DNA from: DATBHW01 sp035307385
GTDB lineage: Bacteria; Chloroflexota; Ktedonobacteria; Ktedonobacterales; DATBGS01
Direction: 5' to 3'
DNA length: 64,000 bases
Assembly: GCA_035307385.1 (NCBI GenBank)
Contig: DATGID010000102.1
Span: 173,342 to 237,341, forward strand
Part shown: positions 43,131-51,398 of the stretch, piece after piece
How the letters are laid out: each line of letters opens with the position of its first letter
Numbering within the stretch: the first letter of the stretch is position 1
Program-made: the position numbers and the translations under genes
Notes under the pieces: generated by a model
Database searches by the model: none
What the model saw: only the letters and a program-made list of their open reading frames with translations
What the model was told of the DNA's origin: nothing

Positions 43131-43406
43131 ATGCAACGTGTCGAGTCCGAGCCAGCTATGACTGCAATGGCCGCAGATCATAGGCTCAGTGTCTCCATGT
43201 TGACCCCATGCATCCCCTCCGCTTCCTCTGCACCCACTCCCGTTCTTCCCGTCAGCGTTGTCTCGATTATTAGCCTTAGCACCTTTGTGCTCCTTAGCAC
43301 AAAGGTGCTTAGCAGCTTGGTGCTTACCGGCCCCGCCGCCGGATCGCTGGTGAGCGGCGGAGCGGGGCTGAAGCCAACCGACACACGCGAGACGCTGGGA
43401 GGTTAG
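43131..43406 (+). CDS. Branched-chain-rich leader peptide of the ilv operon
   Basis: 91 codons from an ATG with 'ggagg' six bases upstream. Residues 38-65 (43242-43325) contain 16 Val, Leu or Ile in 28. A perfect 14-bp hairpin (43278-43291 with 43296-43309) lies within these codons. The stop codon overlaps 'gggaggtt' (43397-43404), which can pair with the 5' arm of the terminator at 43455-43462. This fits ribosome-mediated attenuation: stalling for lack of charged branched-chain tRNA would free the anti-terminator. Longer than the classical ilv leader peptides. Product itself need not have a function. Confidence 0.65.
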   Translation: MQRVESEPAMTAMAADHRLSVSMLTPCIPSASSAPTPVLPVSVVSIISLSTFVLLSTKVLSSLVLTGPAAGSLVSGGAGLKPTDTRETLGG

Positions 43407-43452
43407 GGAGCGCGCTGCTGCCCCCCTGAATCCAAAGAAGATTCTCTAAATG

Positions 43453-43489
43453 AGAGCTTCCCAAGCTGGGAAGCTCTTTTTGTTTTTTT
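43453..43489 (+). terminator. ilv attenuator terminator
   Basis: Perfect 10-bp stem (43453-43462, 43468-43477), 5-nt loop, followed by a T-rich run (43477-43489). It is 57 bp before ilvB and so acts as an attenuator. Confidence 0.85.
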
Positions 43490-43545
43490 GCTCCCCAGCC
43501 TGAAGCGATACATCTCTACACGCACCCACAAGGAGAGAAGACGCA

Positions 43546-45324
43546 ATGGCCGTATCCATCAGCAGCAATCATGCTCATTCATCTACGCAGGCCCAGGAGC
43601 CGCCGACCATCGAGCAGAAGACCGGTTCGCAGATTCTCTGCGAGGCGCTCGAACAAGAGGGCGTCGAAATCATGTTTGGCTATCCGGGCGGCGCGATCAT
43701 GCCGTTTTACGACGCGCTAACCTCGTCGTCGCTGCGGCATATCCTGGTGCGCCACGAACAGGCCGCCGCGCACGCCGCCGACGGCTACGCCCGCGCAACC
43801 GGAAAGGTTGGCGTGTGTGTCGCCACCAGCGGCCCCGGCGCGACCAATCTGGTCACCGGGCTGGCGACAGCCTACATGGATTCGGTGCCGATCGTAGCGA
43901 TAACCGGCCAGGTGGCGCGGCGCTTCATCGGCACCGATGCGTTTCAGGAGACGGATGTCATCGGCATCACCCAGCCGATCACCAAGCACAGCATCCTCGT
44001 CCAATCCGTCGATGAACTGGCCTACGCGGTGCATGAGGCGTTTGCCATTGCGCGCAGCGGGCGGCCCGGCCCGGTGCTCATCGACGTGCCCAAGGACGTG
44101 CAGCAGGCCACCACCAGCGCGCCCGCGCCGCACAGCCCCGCGCCGCCCTGGCGTCCGACGCTCACCGCTAACCTCGACGAATCCGCTCGCCGCGCGGCGG
44201 CCATCATCGATCAGGCCGAGCGCCCGCTCATTCTGGCGGGGCACGGCATCATCCTGTCCAATGCCTACGCGGAACTGCGCGCCTTTGCCGAGCGCACCGG
44301 CATTCCGGTCACCACGACGCTGCTGGGCGTCAGCGCCATCCCCGAATCGCACCCGCTCGCCATTGGCCTGCCTGGCATGCACGGGCGTGCCGAAATCAAT
44401 CACGCCATCCATCACGCCGATGTGCTCATCGCGGTGGGCATGCGCTTCGATGACCGCGTGACCGGCAACGTCAGCCACTTCGCCCCGCACGCCAGGATCA
44501 TCCATATCGACATCGACCCCTCTGAAATGGGCAAAGTGCTGAAGCCGACCGTGCCGATTGTCGCCGACGCGCGCATCGCGCTGGAAGCGCTGGCCGCCCA
44601 GGTGCAGCCTGCCACGCACGACGATTGGATAGCGAAGATTCAGGAGTGGCAGCGCGAGGCCGAAGCGCACGGGGAAATCTCGGCAATAGCCACTGAGCCG
44701 GATGCTGGTGATATGCCCAGGCCACAGCAGATTCTGGCAGCCATTCGCAAGGCCACCGAGGGCAAAGCGCTGATGATTAGCGATGTCGGCCAGCACCAGA
44801 TGTGGATGGCGCGCTTCTATGGCTACGAACACCCCAACACACACCTGACCTCTGGCGGCCTGGGCACGATGGGCTACGCGCTGCCAGCCGCCATGGGCGT
44901 GGCGTTTGGCCGACCCGAGCAGCCCATCTGGGTGGTCGCCGGGGATGGCGGCATCCAGATGAACATTCAGGAGCTGGCGACCATCGCTGAGTTCAACATC
45001 CCCATCAAAGTTGCCATCTTCAACAACGGTTATCTGGGCATGGTGCGCCAGTGGCAGCAATTCTTCCACCAGCGCAACTACTCTGAAGTGCGCATCACCG
45101 GCCCCGATTACGTGAAGCTGGCTGCGGCCTATGGCCTCACCGGCATCCAGGTGACTCGCGCCAGCGATGTGACCGGTGCCATCGAGCAGGCGATGGCAAC
45201 CGATGGCTTCGTCATCATCGATTTTGTGATGGAGCAGGAAGCCAACGTCTTCCCGATGGTCCCGCCGGGGAAGGGCAACGTCGACATGATTCATAAGGCT
45301 CCCGCTACAGGAGGGAATCAGTGA
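43546..45324 (+). CDS. ilvB: Acetolactate synthase large subunit
   Basis: 592 residues. It condenses pyruvate with pyruvate or 2-oxobutyrate, the first common step of valine/leucine/isoleucine synthesis. TPP enzyme with catalytic Glu in 'VRHEQAAAHAADGYAR', 'ATSGPGATNLVTGLATAYMD', FAD-region 'GMRFDDRVTGNVSHFAP', and the Mg/TPP motif 'AGDGGIQMN..IAIFNN' region at ~465-495. The first ~20 residues are a Ser/His-rich extension. 'aaggag' ribosome site. Its stop overlaps the ilvN start. Confidence 0.96.
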   Translation: MAVSISSNHAHSSTQAQEPPTIEQKTGSQILCEALEQEGVEIMFGYPGGAIMPFYDALTSSSLRHILVRHEQAAAHAADGYARATGKVGVCVATSGPGATNLVTGLATAYMDSVPIVAITGQVARRFIGTDAFQETDVIGITQPITKHSILVQSVDELAYAVHEAFAIARSGRPGPVLIDVPKDVQQATTSAPAPHSPAPPWRPTLTANLDESARRAAAIIDQAERPLILAGHGIILSNAYAELRAFAERTGIPVTTTLLGVSAIPESHPLAIGLPGMHGRAEINHAIHHADVLIAVGMRFDDRVTGNVSHFAPHARIIHIDIDPSEMGKVLKPTVPIVADARIALEALAAQVQPATHDDWIAKIQEWQREAEAHGEISAIATEPDAGDMPRPQQILAAIRKATEGKALMISDVGQHQMWMARFYGYEHPNTHLTSGGLGTMGYALPAAMGVAFGRPEQPIWVVAGDGGIQMNIQELATIAEFNIPIKVAIFNNGYLGMVRQWQQFFHQRNYSEVRITGPDYVKLAAAYGLTGIQVTRASDVTGAIEQAMATDGFVIIDFVMEQEANVFPMVPPGKGNVDMIHKAPATGGNQ

Positions 45325-45845
45325 GTAATACGCAGCTTGCAGAACGACAAGCGCCAGCAGTCACCGGCGAACAGCATGTGCTGGTGCTGCTGATGCGCGA
45401 CCGGGGCAATGCCCTGGAACGTGTGCTGGGCGTGCTGCGCCGCCGTGGACCGGCCTTTTCCACCATGAACCTGGTCGCCACCGAAGCGCCGGATACCGCA
45501 CGGGTGACGGTAACGCTTCAGGGAACGCGCGCGGCGGCAGATCAGGCGATTGAACACCTGCGCAAGCTGGTGGATGTGCGCTGGGCAACGGTGATTCCGG
45601 TAGATGATAGCAATCCACACGTGCTGCTGCGCGAGTTTGCCTTGCTGCGCGTGGCCTGCGATGGGCAGAGCCGCCGCGAGGTGATGGCGCTGGCCGAACG
45701 CTATGGGGCGCGCGTGGTGGACATTGCCGACAACACGCTGACGCTGGAGATCAGCGGTTCTTCTGAAACGATTGAGCAGTTGCTGGCGCAGGCGCAGCCC
45801 TACGGCATTCGTGAACTGACCCGCACCGGCCAGGTAGCTATATAG
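45321..45845 (+). CDS. ilvN: Acetolactate synthase regulatory subunit
   Basis: 174 residues, GTG start overlapping the ilvB stop (GTGA). ACT domain at ~15-90 ('LVLLMRDRGNALERVLGVLR', 'TMNLVATEAP') and a C-terminal domain with 'RVVDIADNTLTLEISGSSET'. It stimulates IlvB and confers valine feedback in the family. Length is standard. Confidence 0.94.
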   Translation: MSNTQLAERQAPAVTGEQHVLVLLMRDRGNALERVLGVLRRRGPAFSTMNLVATEAPDTARVTVTLQGTRAAADQAIEHLRKLVDVRWATVIPVDDSNPHVLLREFALLRVACDGQSRREVMALAERYGARVVDIADNTLTLEISGSSETIEQLLAQAQPYGIRELTRTGQVAI

Positions 45846-45877
45846 TCAAAACCTATCAAAGAAGGAGCAATTTCTCA

Positions 45878-46906
45878 ATGGCGAAGATGTATTACAACGC
45901 CGATACCGACCCGGAGGCGATCAAGCAAAAGCGCGTTGCCATCATCGGCTATGGCAGCCAGGGCCACGCCCACGCCTTGAATCTGCGCGACAGCGGCTGT
46001 GATGTGATCGTTGGCCTCTATGAAGGCAGCCCAAGCTGGGCCAAAGCCGAGCGCGACGGCCTGACCGTGCGCACCGTTGAGGCCGCTGCCGCCGAAGCCG
46101 ATGTCATTATGATGCTGCTGCCCGATCAATATCATCGCCAGGTCTACGAGAAGCATGTCGCGCCCGGCCTGGCCCCCGGCAAGATGCTGATGTTTGCGCA
46201 TGGCTTTGCCATCCACTTCAGCCAGGTCGTGCCGCCCAAGAACATCGATGTGGCGATGGTTGCGCCCAAAAGCCCCGGCCACATGCTGCGCCGCATCTAC
46301 ACTGAGGGCGCGGGCGTGCCGTCGCTCTTTGCCATCCATCAGGACGTGACCGGCGAGGCCGAAAAGCTCACGCTCAGCTATGCCAATGGCATCGGCAGCA
46401 CCCGCGCGGGCGTGCTGCGCACCACCTTTGCCGAAGAAACCGAAACCGACCTCTTTGGCGAACAAGCCGTGCTCTGCGGCGGCGTCACGGCGCTCATTCA
46501 GGCAGGCTTCGAGACGCTGGTGGCAGCAGGCTATCAGCCCGAACTGGCCTATTTCGAGTGCATGCACGAGATGAAGCTGATCGTCGATCTGATGTATCAG
46601 GGCGGCATGAGCTATATGCGCTATTCGATCAGCGACACGGCAGAGTATGGCGACTACACCGCTGGCCCGCGCCTCATCAACGACGACGTGCGCGCCACCA
46701 TGAAAAAACTCTTGAGCGATATTCAAGACGGCTCCTTTGCCACGCGCTGGGTGCTAGAAAATCAGGCAGGTCGGCCCAGCTTTAACGCTATGCGCCGCAA
46801 GGCCAGCGAGCACCAGATTGAAAAAGTCGGCGCGGAACTGCGCTCGATGATGTCCTGGCTGCAATCAAACGCCCCGAAGCAAGAGTCTGTGCCCACCGGA
46901 GATTAA
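45878..46906 (+). CDS. ilvC: Ketol-acid reductoisomerase, class I
   Basis: 342 residues. Rossmann motif 'VAIIGYGSQGHAHALNL' and cofactor loop 'GLYEGSPSWAKAERDG', whose two Ser suit NADPH. C-terminal knotted domain carries Mg ligands in 'FGEQAVLCGGV' and 'AYFECMHEMKLIVDL'. It isomerises and reduces acetolactate. 'aaggag' ribosome site, 32 bp after ilvN. Confidence 0.96.
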   Translation: MAKMYYNADTDPEAIKQKRVAIIGYGSQGHAHALNLRDSGCDVIVGLYEGSPSWAKAERDGLTVRTVEAAAAEADVIMMLLPDQYHRQVYEKHVAPGLAPGKMLMFAHGFAIHFSQVVPPKNIDVAMVAPKSPGHMLRRIYTEGAGVPSLFAIHQDVTGEAEKLTLSYANGIGSTRAGVLRTTFAEETETDLFGEQAVLCGGVTALIQAGFETLVAAGYQPELAYFECMHEMKLIVDLMYQGGMSYMRYSISDTAEYGDYTAGPRLINDDVRATMKKLLSDIQDGSFATRWVLENQAGRPSFNAMRRKASEHQIEKVGAELRSMMSWLQSNAPKQESVPTGD

Positions 46907-46981
46907 GACCTCCCAGCAGATTGTTTCGATGACGCAGCGCAACAGCGCTGTTGCCTGAGAGAGAAAGTCGAGGAAACAATA

Positions 46982-48259
46982 ATGATTAGCGGAACCGATA
47001 CCCCTGATCGCATGGACCTGGATTCGATTGGCGCGCTGGTGGCCGAAAGCACCGGCTCTTATGAGATGCCCGCGCCGGTGCGCCCTATTCGTATCTTCGA
47101 TACCACACTGCGCGATGGCGAGCAGTCGCCGGGAGCCAGCATGACCTTCGATGAAAAGATGGAGGTGGCTGACCAACTGGTGCGGCTGGGCGTGGATATC
47201 ATCGAGGCAGGCTTCCCGTCGGCGTCGCCGGGCGATCTGGCGGCAGTGCGCGAGATTGCGCGGCGCACAAAGGGTCCGGCCATTGCGGGGCTGGCTCGCG
47301 CCAACCACGCCGACATCGACGCTTGCCGCGAGGCGCTTCAGGATGCCGAGCATCCGGTGCTGCATGTCTTCATCGCTACCTCTGACCTGCATATGCAGCA
47401 CAAGCTGATGATGACCCGCGACGAGGTGCTGGCGCGCGTCGAAGAGATGGTGCGTTATGGCCGCCGCTACTTCGCCGCCGTGGAGTTTTCCGCCGAAGAC
47501 GCGACCCGCAGCGATTGGAGATTTCTGAGCCAGGTCTTTGCGACGGCCATCAAAGCGGGCGCATCGACGGTCAACATCCCCGACACGGTGGGCTACACCA
47601 TGCCAAATGAGTATACAGCCTTGCTCAACCATCTGCGCCGGACGGTGCCGGGCATCGAAAACGTGACGATGAGCGCTCACTGCCACGATGACCTGGGCAT
47701 GGCAACGGCCAATACGCTGGCCGCGATTGCGGCGGGCGTGGGGCAGGTGGAAGTGACGATCAACGGCCTGGGCGAGCGCGCGGGCAACACCGCCCTGGAA
47801 GAAGTGGTGATGGCGCTGCGCACGCGCGCCGACGCCTTCAGCCAGTACAAGACCAACATTGCGAGCGAGCAGCTTGTTCCGGCCAGCCAGATGGTCAGCC
47901 GCATCACCGGCATCCATGTGCAGCCCAATAAGGCGATTGTCGGCGCGAACGCCTTTGCCCACGAGGCTGGCATCCACCAGGATGGCATGCTGAAGCATCG
48001 CGGCACCTACGAGATTATGGAGCCAAAGACGGTTGGTTGGGGCGAAACGAAACTGGTGCTGGGCAAGCACTCTGGACGCCACGGTTTCGACGCGCACCTG
48101 CGCCAACTGGGTGTGCGGCTGCGCGGCGAAGAACTCCAGCGCGCCTACGCGGGCTTTATCGCTTATGTCGATGAGCATAAGACGGTGAGCGATGACGCTC
48201 TGCGCGAGATTGCCGAGTTCGCCCAGCGCGCACCAATTACCGAGAAGGCCAGCGCGTAG
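46982..48259 (+). CDS. leuA: 2-isopropylmalate synthase lacking the C-terminal regulatory domain
   Basis: 425 residues. DRE-TIM catalytic barrel with 'IFDTTLRDGEQSPGASM', 'AGFPSASPGD', 'MSAHCHDDLGMATANTLAAI' and 'GLGERAGNTALEEVVMAL', then subdomains I and II ('AFAHEAGIHQDGML', 'LGKHSGRHGF'). Full-length LeuA1 enzymes are ~510-550 residues and end in a leucine-binding LeuA dimer domain; here the chain stops ~115 residues short of that. No frame downstream encodes it; a palindromic repeat begins 26 bp after the stop. Possibly insensitive to leucine. In the ilv-leu series with leuC following. Confidence 0.9.
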   Translation: MISGTDTPDRMDLDSIGALVAESTGSYEMPAPVRPIRIFDTTLRDGEQSPGASMTFDEKMEVADQLVRLGVDIIEAGFPSASPGDLAAVREIARRTKGPAIAGLARANHADIDACREALQDAEHPVLHVFIATSDLHMQHKLMMTRDEVLARVEEMVRYGRRYFAAVEFSAEDATRSDWRFLSQVFATAIKAGASTVNIPDTVGYTMPNEYTALLNHLRRTVPGIENVTMSAHCHDDLGMATANTLAAIAAGVGQVEVTINGLGERAGNTALEEVVMALRTRADAFSQYKTNIASEQLVPASQMVSRITGIHVQPNKAIVGANAFAHEAGIHQDGMLKHRGTYEIMEPKTVGWGETKLVLGKHSGRHGFDAHLRQLGVRLRGEELQRAYAGFIAYVDEHKTVSDDALREIAEFAQRAPITEKASA

Positions 48260-48284
48260 AGTTGCTGATGGGGGTAAGGGGTGG

Positions 48285-48399
48285 ACTCGTAGCGCCGCCT
48301 TCCAGGCGGCTCAACGTTGGGCTGCCGCAACCGAGCACACCAGAGGGCAACATCCGTGTGGGCGTAGCGTTTGGCCGCCTGGAAGGCGGCGCTACGAGT
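48285..48399. repeat. Dispersed palindromic repeat, copy 6 (long form) between leuA and leuC
   Basis: Left and right arms ('gtagcgccgccttccaggcg') are extended by actc/gagt, complementary to each other and different from other copies. Confidence 0.8.
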
Positions 48400-48442
48400 G
48401 CCAACCACCATTCAATAGGATTTGGCACGAGAGGAAATATAT

Positions 48443-49723
48443 ATGGGTTCAACGATGGCCGAAAAGATGCTCGCCCGCCATGCCGGAAAAGCGAAGGTGG
48501 AAGCGGGCGAGATGATCGACGTGCAGGTCGATATTGTCATGGCAAATGACATTACCGCCCCGCTGGCGATCAAAGAGTTCAACAAGATTGGCATTGATCG
48601 GGTCTTCGACCCGCAGAAAGTGATCTTCGTTTCCAGCCACTTTACGCCCGCCAAGGATATTCAGTCGGCGCAGCAGGCCAACATTATGCGCAAGTTCGCC
48701 CGCGAGCAGGGCACTGTCTATTTCGAGATTGGGCGCGGCGGCATCGAGCATGTGGTCTTGCCGGAGCAAGGGCTGGTTGTGCCTGGGCAGGTGGTGGTCG
48801 GCGGCGATTCGCATACCTGCACCTATGGCGCGCTGGGCTGCTATGCCACGGGCGTGGGTTCCACCGATGTGGCGGCGGCGCTGGCAACCGGCGAAATCTG
48901 GATGCGCGTGCCGCAGACGATCAAGTTTGTCTATCACGGCGCGCGGCCCGCGTGGGTCAGCGCCAAAGATATGATCTTGCAGACGATTGGGCGTATCGGC
49001 GTCGAGGGCGGGCGCGGCGCGGTGATGGAGTTTACCGGCGAGGCGATCAGCGGGCTGAGCATGGAAGGTCGCCTGACCATGGCAAACATGGCGATTGAGG
49101 CGGGGGCCGACGCCGGGCTGTTCCCGGTGGATGAGAAGACGCTGGCCTATGTGCAGGACCGCGCCAAATGGCCCTATGAGGTGATCAACAGCGACCCCGA
49201 CGCCAGCTACGCGGCGGTGTATGAGTTCGATGTGTCGGGGATGGAGCCGATGGTTGCCTGCCCGTATGAGCCGGGCAACGTCAAGCCGGTCAGCCAGGTG
49301 GACAAGAATCCGCTCGATCAAGTCTTCATCGGCTCCTGCACCAATAACCGCATTGAAGACCTGCGCATCGTGGCCGATCTGCTGCGCGGGCGGACCATTC
49401 ATCCCGATATTCGCTGCATCATCATCCCCGGTTCGGTGGATGTGCAGCGCCAGGCCCTGCGCGAGGGTCTGCTGGAGGTGTTCCAGGATGCAGAAGCGGT
49501 GATCGCGCCTCCCGGCTGCGGCCCCTGCCTGGGCGGCTATATGGGCGTGCTTGGCCCTGGCGAGCGCGCCGTTTCCACCAGCAACCGCAACTTCCGGGGG
49601 CGCATGGGCCACCGAGACGCGGAAGTCTATCTGGCCAGCCCGGCGGTTGCCGCCGCTTCCGCTGTGCTGGGGCGCGTTGCCAGCCCGGCTGAGATTGTAC
49701 GCGAGGAGGTTGCCGTCCGATGA
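48443..49723 (+). CDS. leuC: 3-isopropylmalate dehydratase large subunit
   Basis: 426 residues from 'MGSTMAEKMLARHAG' ('agagga' upstream). Aconitase-type: 'GDSHTCTYGALGCYATGVGSTD', cluster Cys in 'GSCTNNRIEDLR' and 'PPGCGPCLGG'. It pairs with LeuD (4-bp overlap) to isomerise 2- to 3-isopropylmalate. Assigned to leucine by operon context; the second pair at 58.5-60.5 kb is assigned to lysine. This archaeal-like short form (~420 aa) occurs for both substrates. Confidence 0.9.
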   Translation: MGSTMAEKMLARHAGKAKVEAGEMIDVQVDIVMANDITAPLAIKEFNKIGIDRVFDPQKVIFVSSHFTPAKDIQSAQQANIMRKFAREQGTVYFEIGRGGIEHVVLPEQGLVVPGQVVVGGDSHTCTYGALGCYATGVGSTDVAAALATGEIWMRVPQTIKFVYHGARPAWVSAKDMILQTIGRIGVEGGRGAVMEFTGEAISGLSMEGRLTMANMAIEAGADAGLFPVDEKTLAYVQDRAKWPYEVINSDPDASYAAVYEFDVSGMEPMVACPYEPGNVKPVSQVDKNPLDQVFIGSCTNNRIEDLRIVADLLRGRTIHPDIRCIIIPGSVDVQRQALREGLLEVFQDAEAVIAPPGCGPCLGGYMGVLGPGERAVSTSNRNFRGRMGHRDAEVYLASPAVAAASAVLGRVASPAEIVREEVAVR

Positions 49724-50256
49724 GCGAGATTGCTGCGACGCTGACGCCAACGGCGGGCAAAGCCTGGGTGTTTGGCGACAATATCGATACCGATGTGATT
49801 ATTCCGGCGCGCTATCTGATGACCACCGACCCGGCAGAACTGGCGAAGCACTGCATGGAGGACATCGACCCGGGCTTTGTGGGCAAGGTCCACGCGGGCG
49901 ACATCATGGTGGCGGGCAATAACTTTGGCTGCGGCTCTTCGCGCGAACACGCGCCGATTGCCATCAAGGCGGCGGGTGTCAGCGTGGTAATCGCCAATTC
50001 GTTCGCGCGCATCTTCTATCGCAATGCTATCAACATCGGCCTGCCCATTCTGGAATGTGCCGAGGCGGTGGCGGCGGTGCACGCTGGCGATGAACTGCGC
50101 GTGGACCTTGCCAGCGGGCGCATCGATGATGTGACCACCGGACAATCGTTTCAGGCCCAATCGTATCCCGAATCTATCTTGCGTATCATCACGGCTGGCG
50201 GTCTGATTGCCGCCACGCGCCAGAAACTCCAGGCAGCAGGCAAATTGCCCGCGTAG
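49720..50256 (+). CDS. leuD: 3-isopropylmalate dehydratase small subunit
   Basis: 178 residues; swivel domain with 'VFGDNIDTDVIIPARYLM', 'AGNNFGCGSSREHAPIAIKA' and 'SFARIFYRNAINIGLPI'. The 'GCGSSREHAP' loop binds substrate. ATGA overlap with leuC. Confidence 0.92.
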   Translation: MSEIAATLTPTAGKAWVFGDNIDTDVIIPARYLMTTDPAELAKHCMEDIDPGFVGKVHAGDIMVAGNNFGCGSSREHAPIAIKAAGVSVVIANSFARIFYRNAINIGLPILECAEAVAAVHAGDELRVDLASGRIDDVTTGQSFQAQSYPESILRIITAGGLIAATRQKLQAAGKLPA

Positions 50257-50272
50257 GAGCGGGGAGGGGAGG

Positions 50273-50333
50273 ACTTGTAGCGCCGCCTTCCAGGCGGCCA
50301 ACGTCTAGCCGCCTGGAAGGCGGCGCTACAAGT
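50273..50333. repeat. Dispersed palindromic repeat, copy 7 (short form) between leuD and ilvE
   Basis: 61 bp; arms extended by actt/aagt. Confidence 0.8.
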
Positions 50334-50397
50334 GGAACGTATCAGGCGGGGTTTCACGCAAGCCATCTTGCGTAGTGAATGAAGAGAGGTATTATCT

Positions 50398-51396
50398 ATG
50401 GTCCAGCAGATTGATCCCCCAACCACCACAACCAAAGCCGCCGCGCCAGTCATTCCTACTGTGGCAGCGGAGCAGGGACTCGCCTACTTTGGTGGCGCGA
50501 TTGTGCCAATGAGCGAAGCGAATGTCAGCGTCTCGACGCATGGCCTCAATTATGGTACGGGCTGCTTCGAGGGCATTCGCGCCTACTGGAACGCTGCCCA
50601 GGAGCAGTTGTATGTGCTCAAGCTGCGCGAGCATTTCGAGCGCTTTGCCAACTCGCGGCGCATGCTCAAGATCGACATTCCTGAGTCTATCGATGACCTC
50701 TGCGAGATCACGCTGGAGATTTTGCGGCGGCAGAACTTCCGCCAGGACGTCTATATTCGCCCGCTGGCCTATAAATCTGCTCGCACGATCAAGCTCACGC
50801 TCGGCAGCCTGGAAAATGCCGTGACCATCTTTGCCTTCCCCATGGGCAACTATGTCGACATCAGCAATGGGCTGCACGTCAGCATCTCGTCCTGGCGGCG
50901 CGTCAGCGGCAACGCTATTCCGGTGCGCGCCAAGACGGTTGGCGGCTATGTCAACAGCGCGCTGGCTATCGATGAGGCCACCGCTGCGGGCTATGATGAG
51001 ACCATCTTTCTGACCGAGACGGGTAATGTCTCCGAGGGCAGTTCCTGCAATCTGTTCCTGGTGCGCAAGGGCCAGTTCAGCACGCCGCGCCCCTCCGATG
51101 ATATACTAGAGGGCATCACGCGCAACGCGGTCATCGAGTTGGCGCGGCGCGAACTCGGCATCCAGACGGCTGAGCGAGCGATTGATCGCACCGAACTGTA
51201 CGATGCCGACGAAATCTTCCTGACCGGCACGGGCGTGCAGATTTCGCCGGTCACGCGTATCGAAGGTCGGGACATCGGCAACGGCAAGCCCGGCCCGATC
51301 ACGATGGAGCTTCAGCGCCGCTATCTGGCCGCCGTGCGCGGGGATGACCCCAACTACGCATCGTGGTGTACGCCCGTTTATCCTGCCAGGAGCTAA
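50398..51396 (+). CDS. ilvE: Branched-chain amino acid aminotransferase
   Basis: 332 residues, class IV PLP enzyme. 'LNYGTGCFEGIRAYW' and 'VRAKTVGGYVNSALAIDEAT' (region of the PLP Lys), then 'ETGNVSEGSSCNLFLVRKG' and 'LTGTGVQISPVTRI'. It makes Val, Leu and Ile from the 2-oxo acids. 'gagagg' ribosome site; ends 3 bp before ilvD. The first ~25 residues (Thr/Ala-rich) are a non-conserved extension. Confidence 0.95.
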   Translation: MVQQIDPPTTTTKAAAPVIPTVAAEQGLAYFGGAIVPMSEANVSVSTHGLNYGTGCFEGIRAYWNAAQEQLYVLKLREHFERFANSRRMLKIDIPESIDDLCEITLEILRRQNFRQDVYIRPLAYKSARTIKLTLGSLENAVTIFAFPMGNYVDISNGLHVSISSWRRVSGNAIPVRAKTVGGYVNSALAIDEATAAGYDETIFLTETGNVSEGSSCNLFLVRKGQFSTPRPSDDILEGITRNAVIELARRELGIQTAERAIDRTELYDADEIFLTGTGVQISPVTRIEGRDIGNGKPGPITMELQRRYLAAVRGDDPNYASWCTPVYPARS

Positions 51397-51398
51397 GC

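Noticed and set aside
43717..45294. 525-codon ORF antisense to ilvB
   Set aside because: Lies wholly opposite a clear enzyme gene and has no recognisable domain; typical GC-rich shadow.
48421..48440. Sigma-54 (-24/-12) promoter before leuC
   Set aside because: The 'tggcac' here lacks a correctly spaced 'ttgc'; no other acceptable site was seen.
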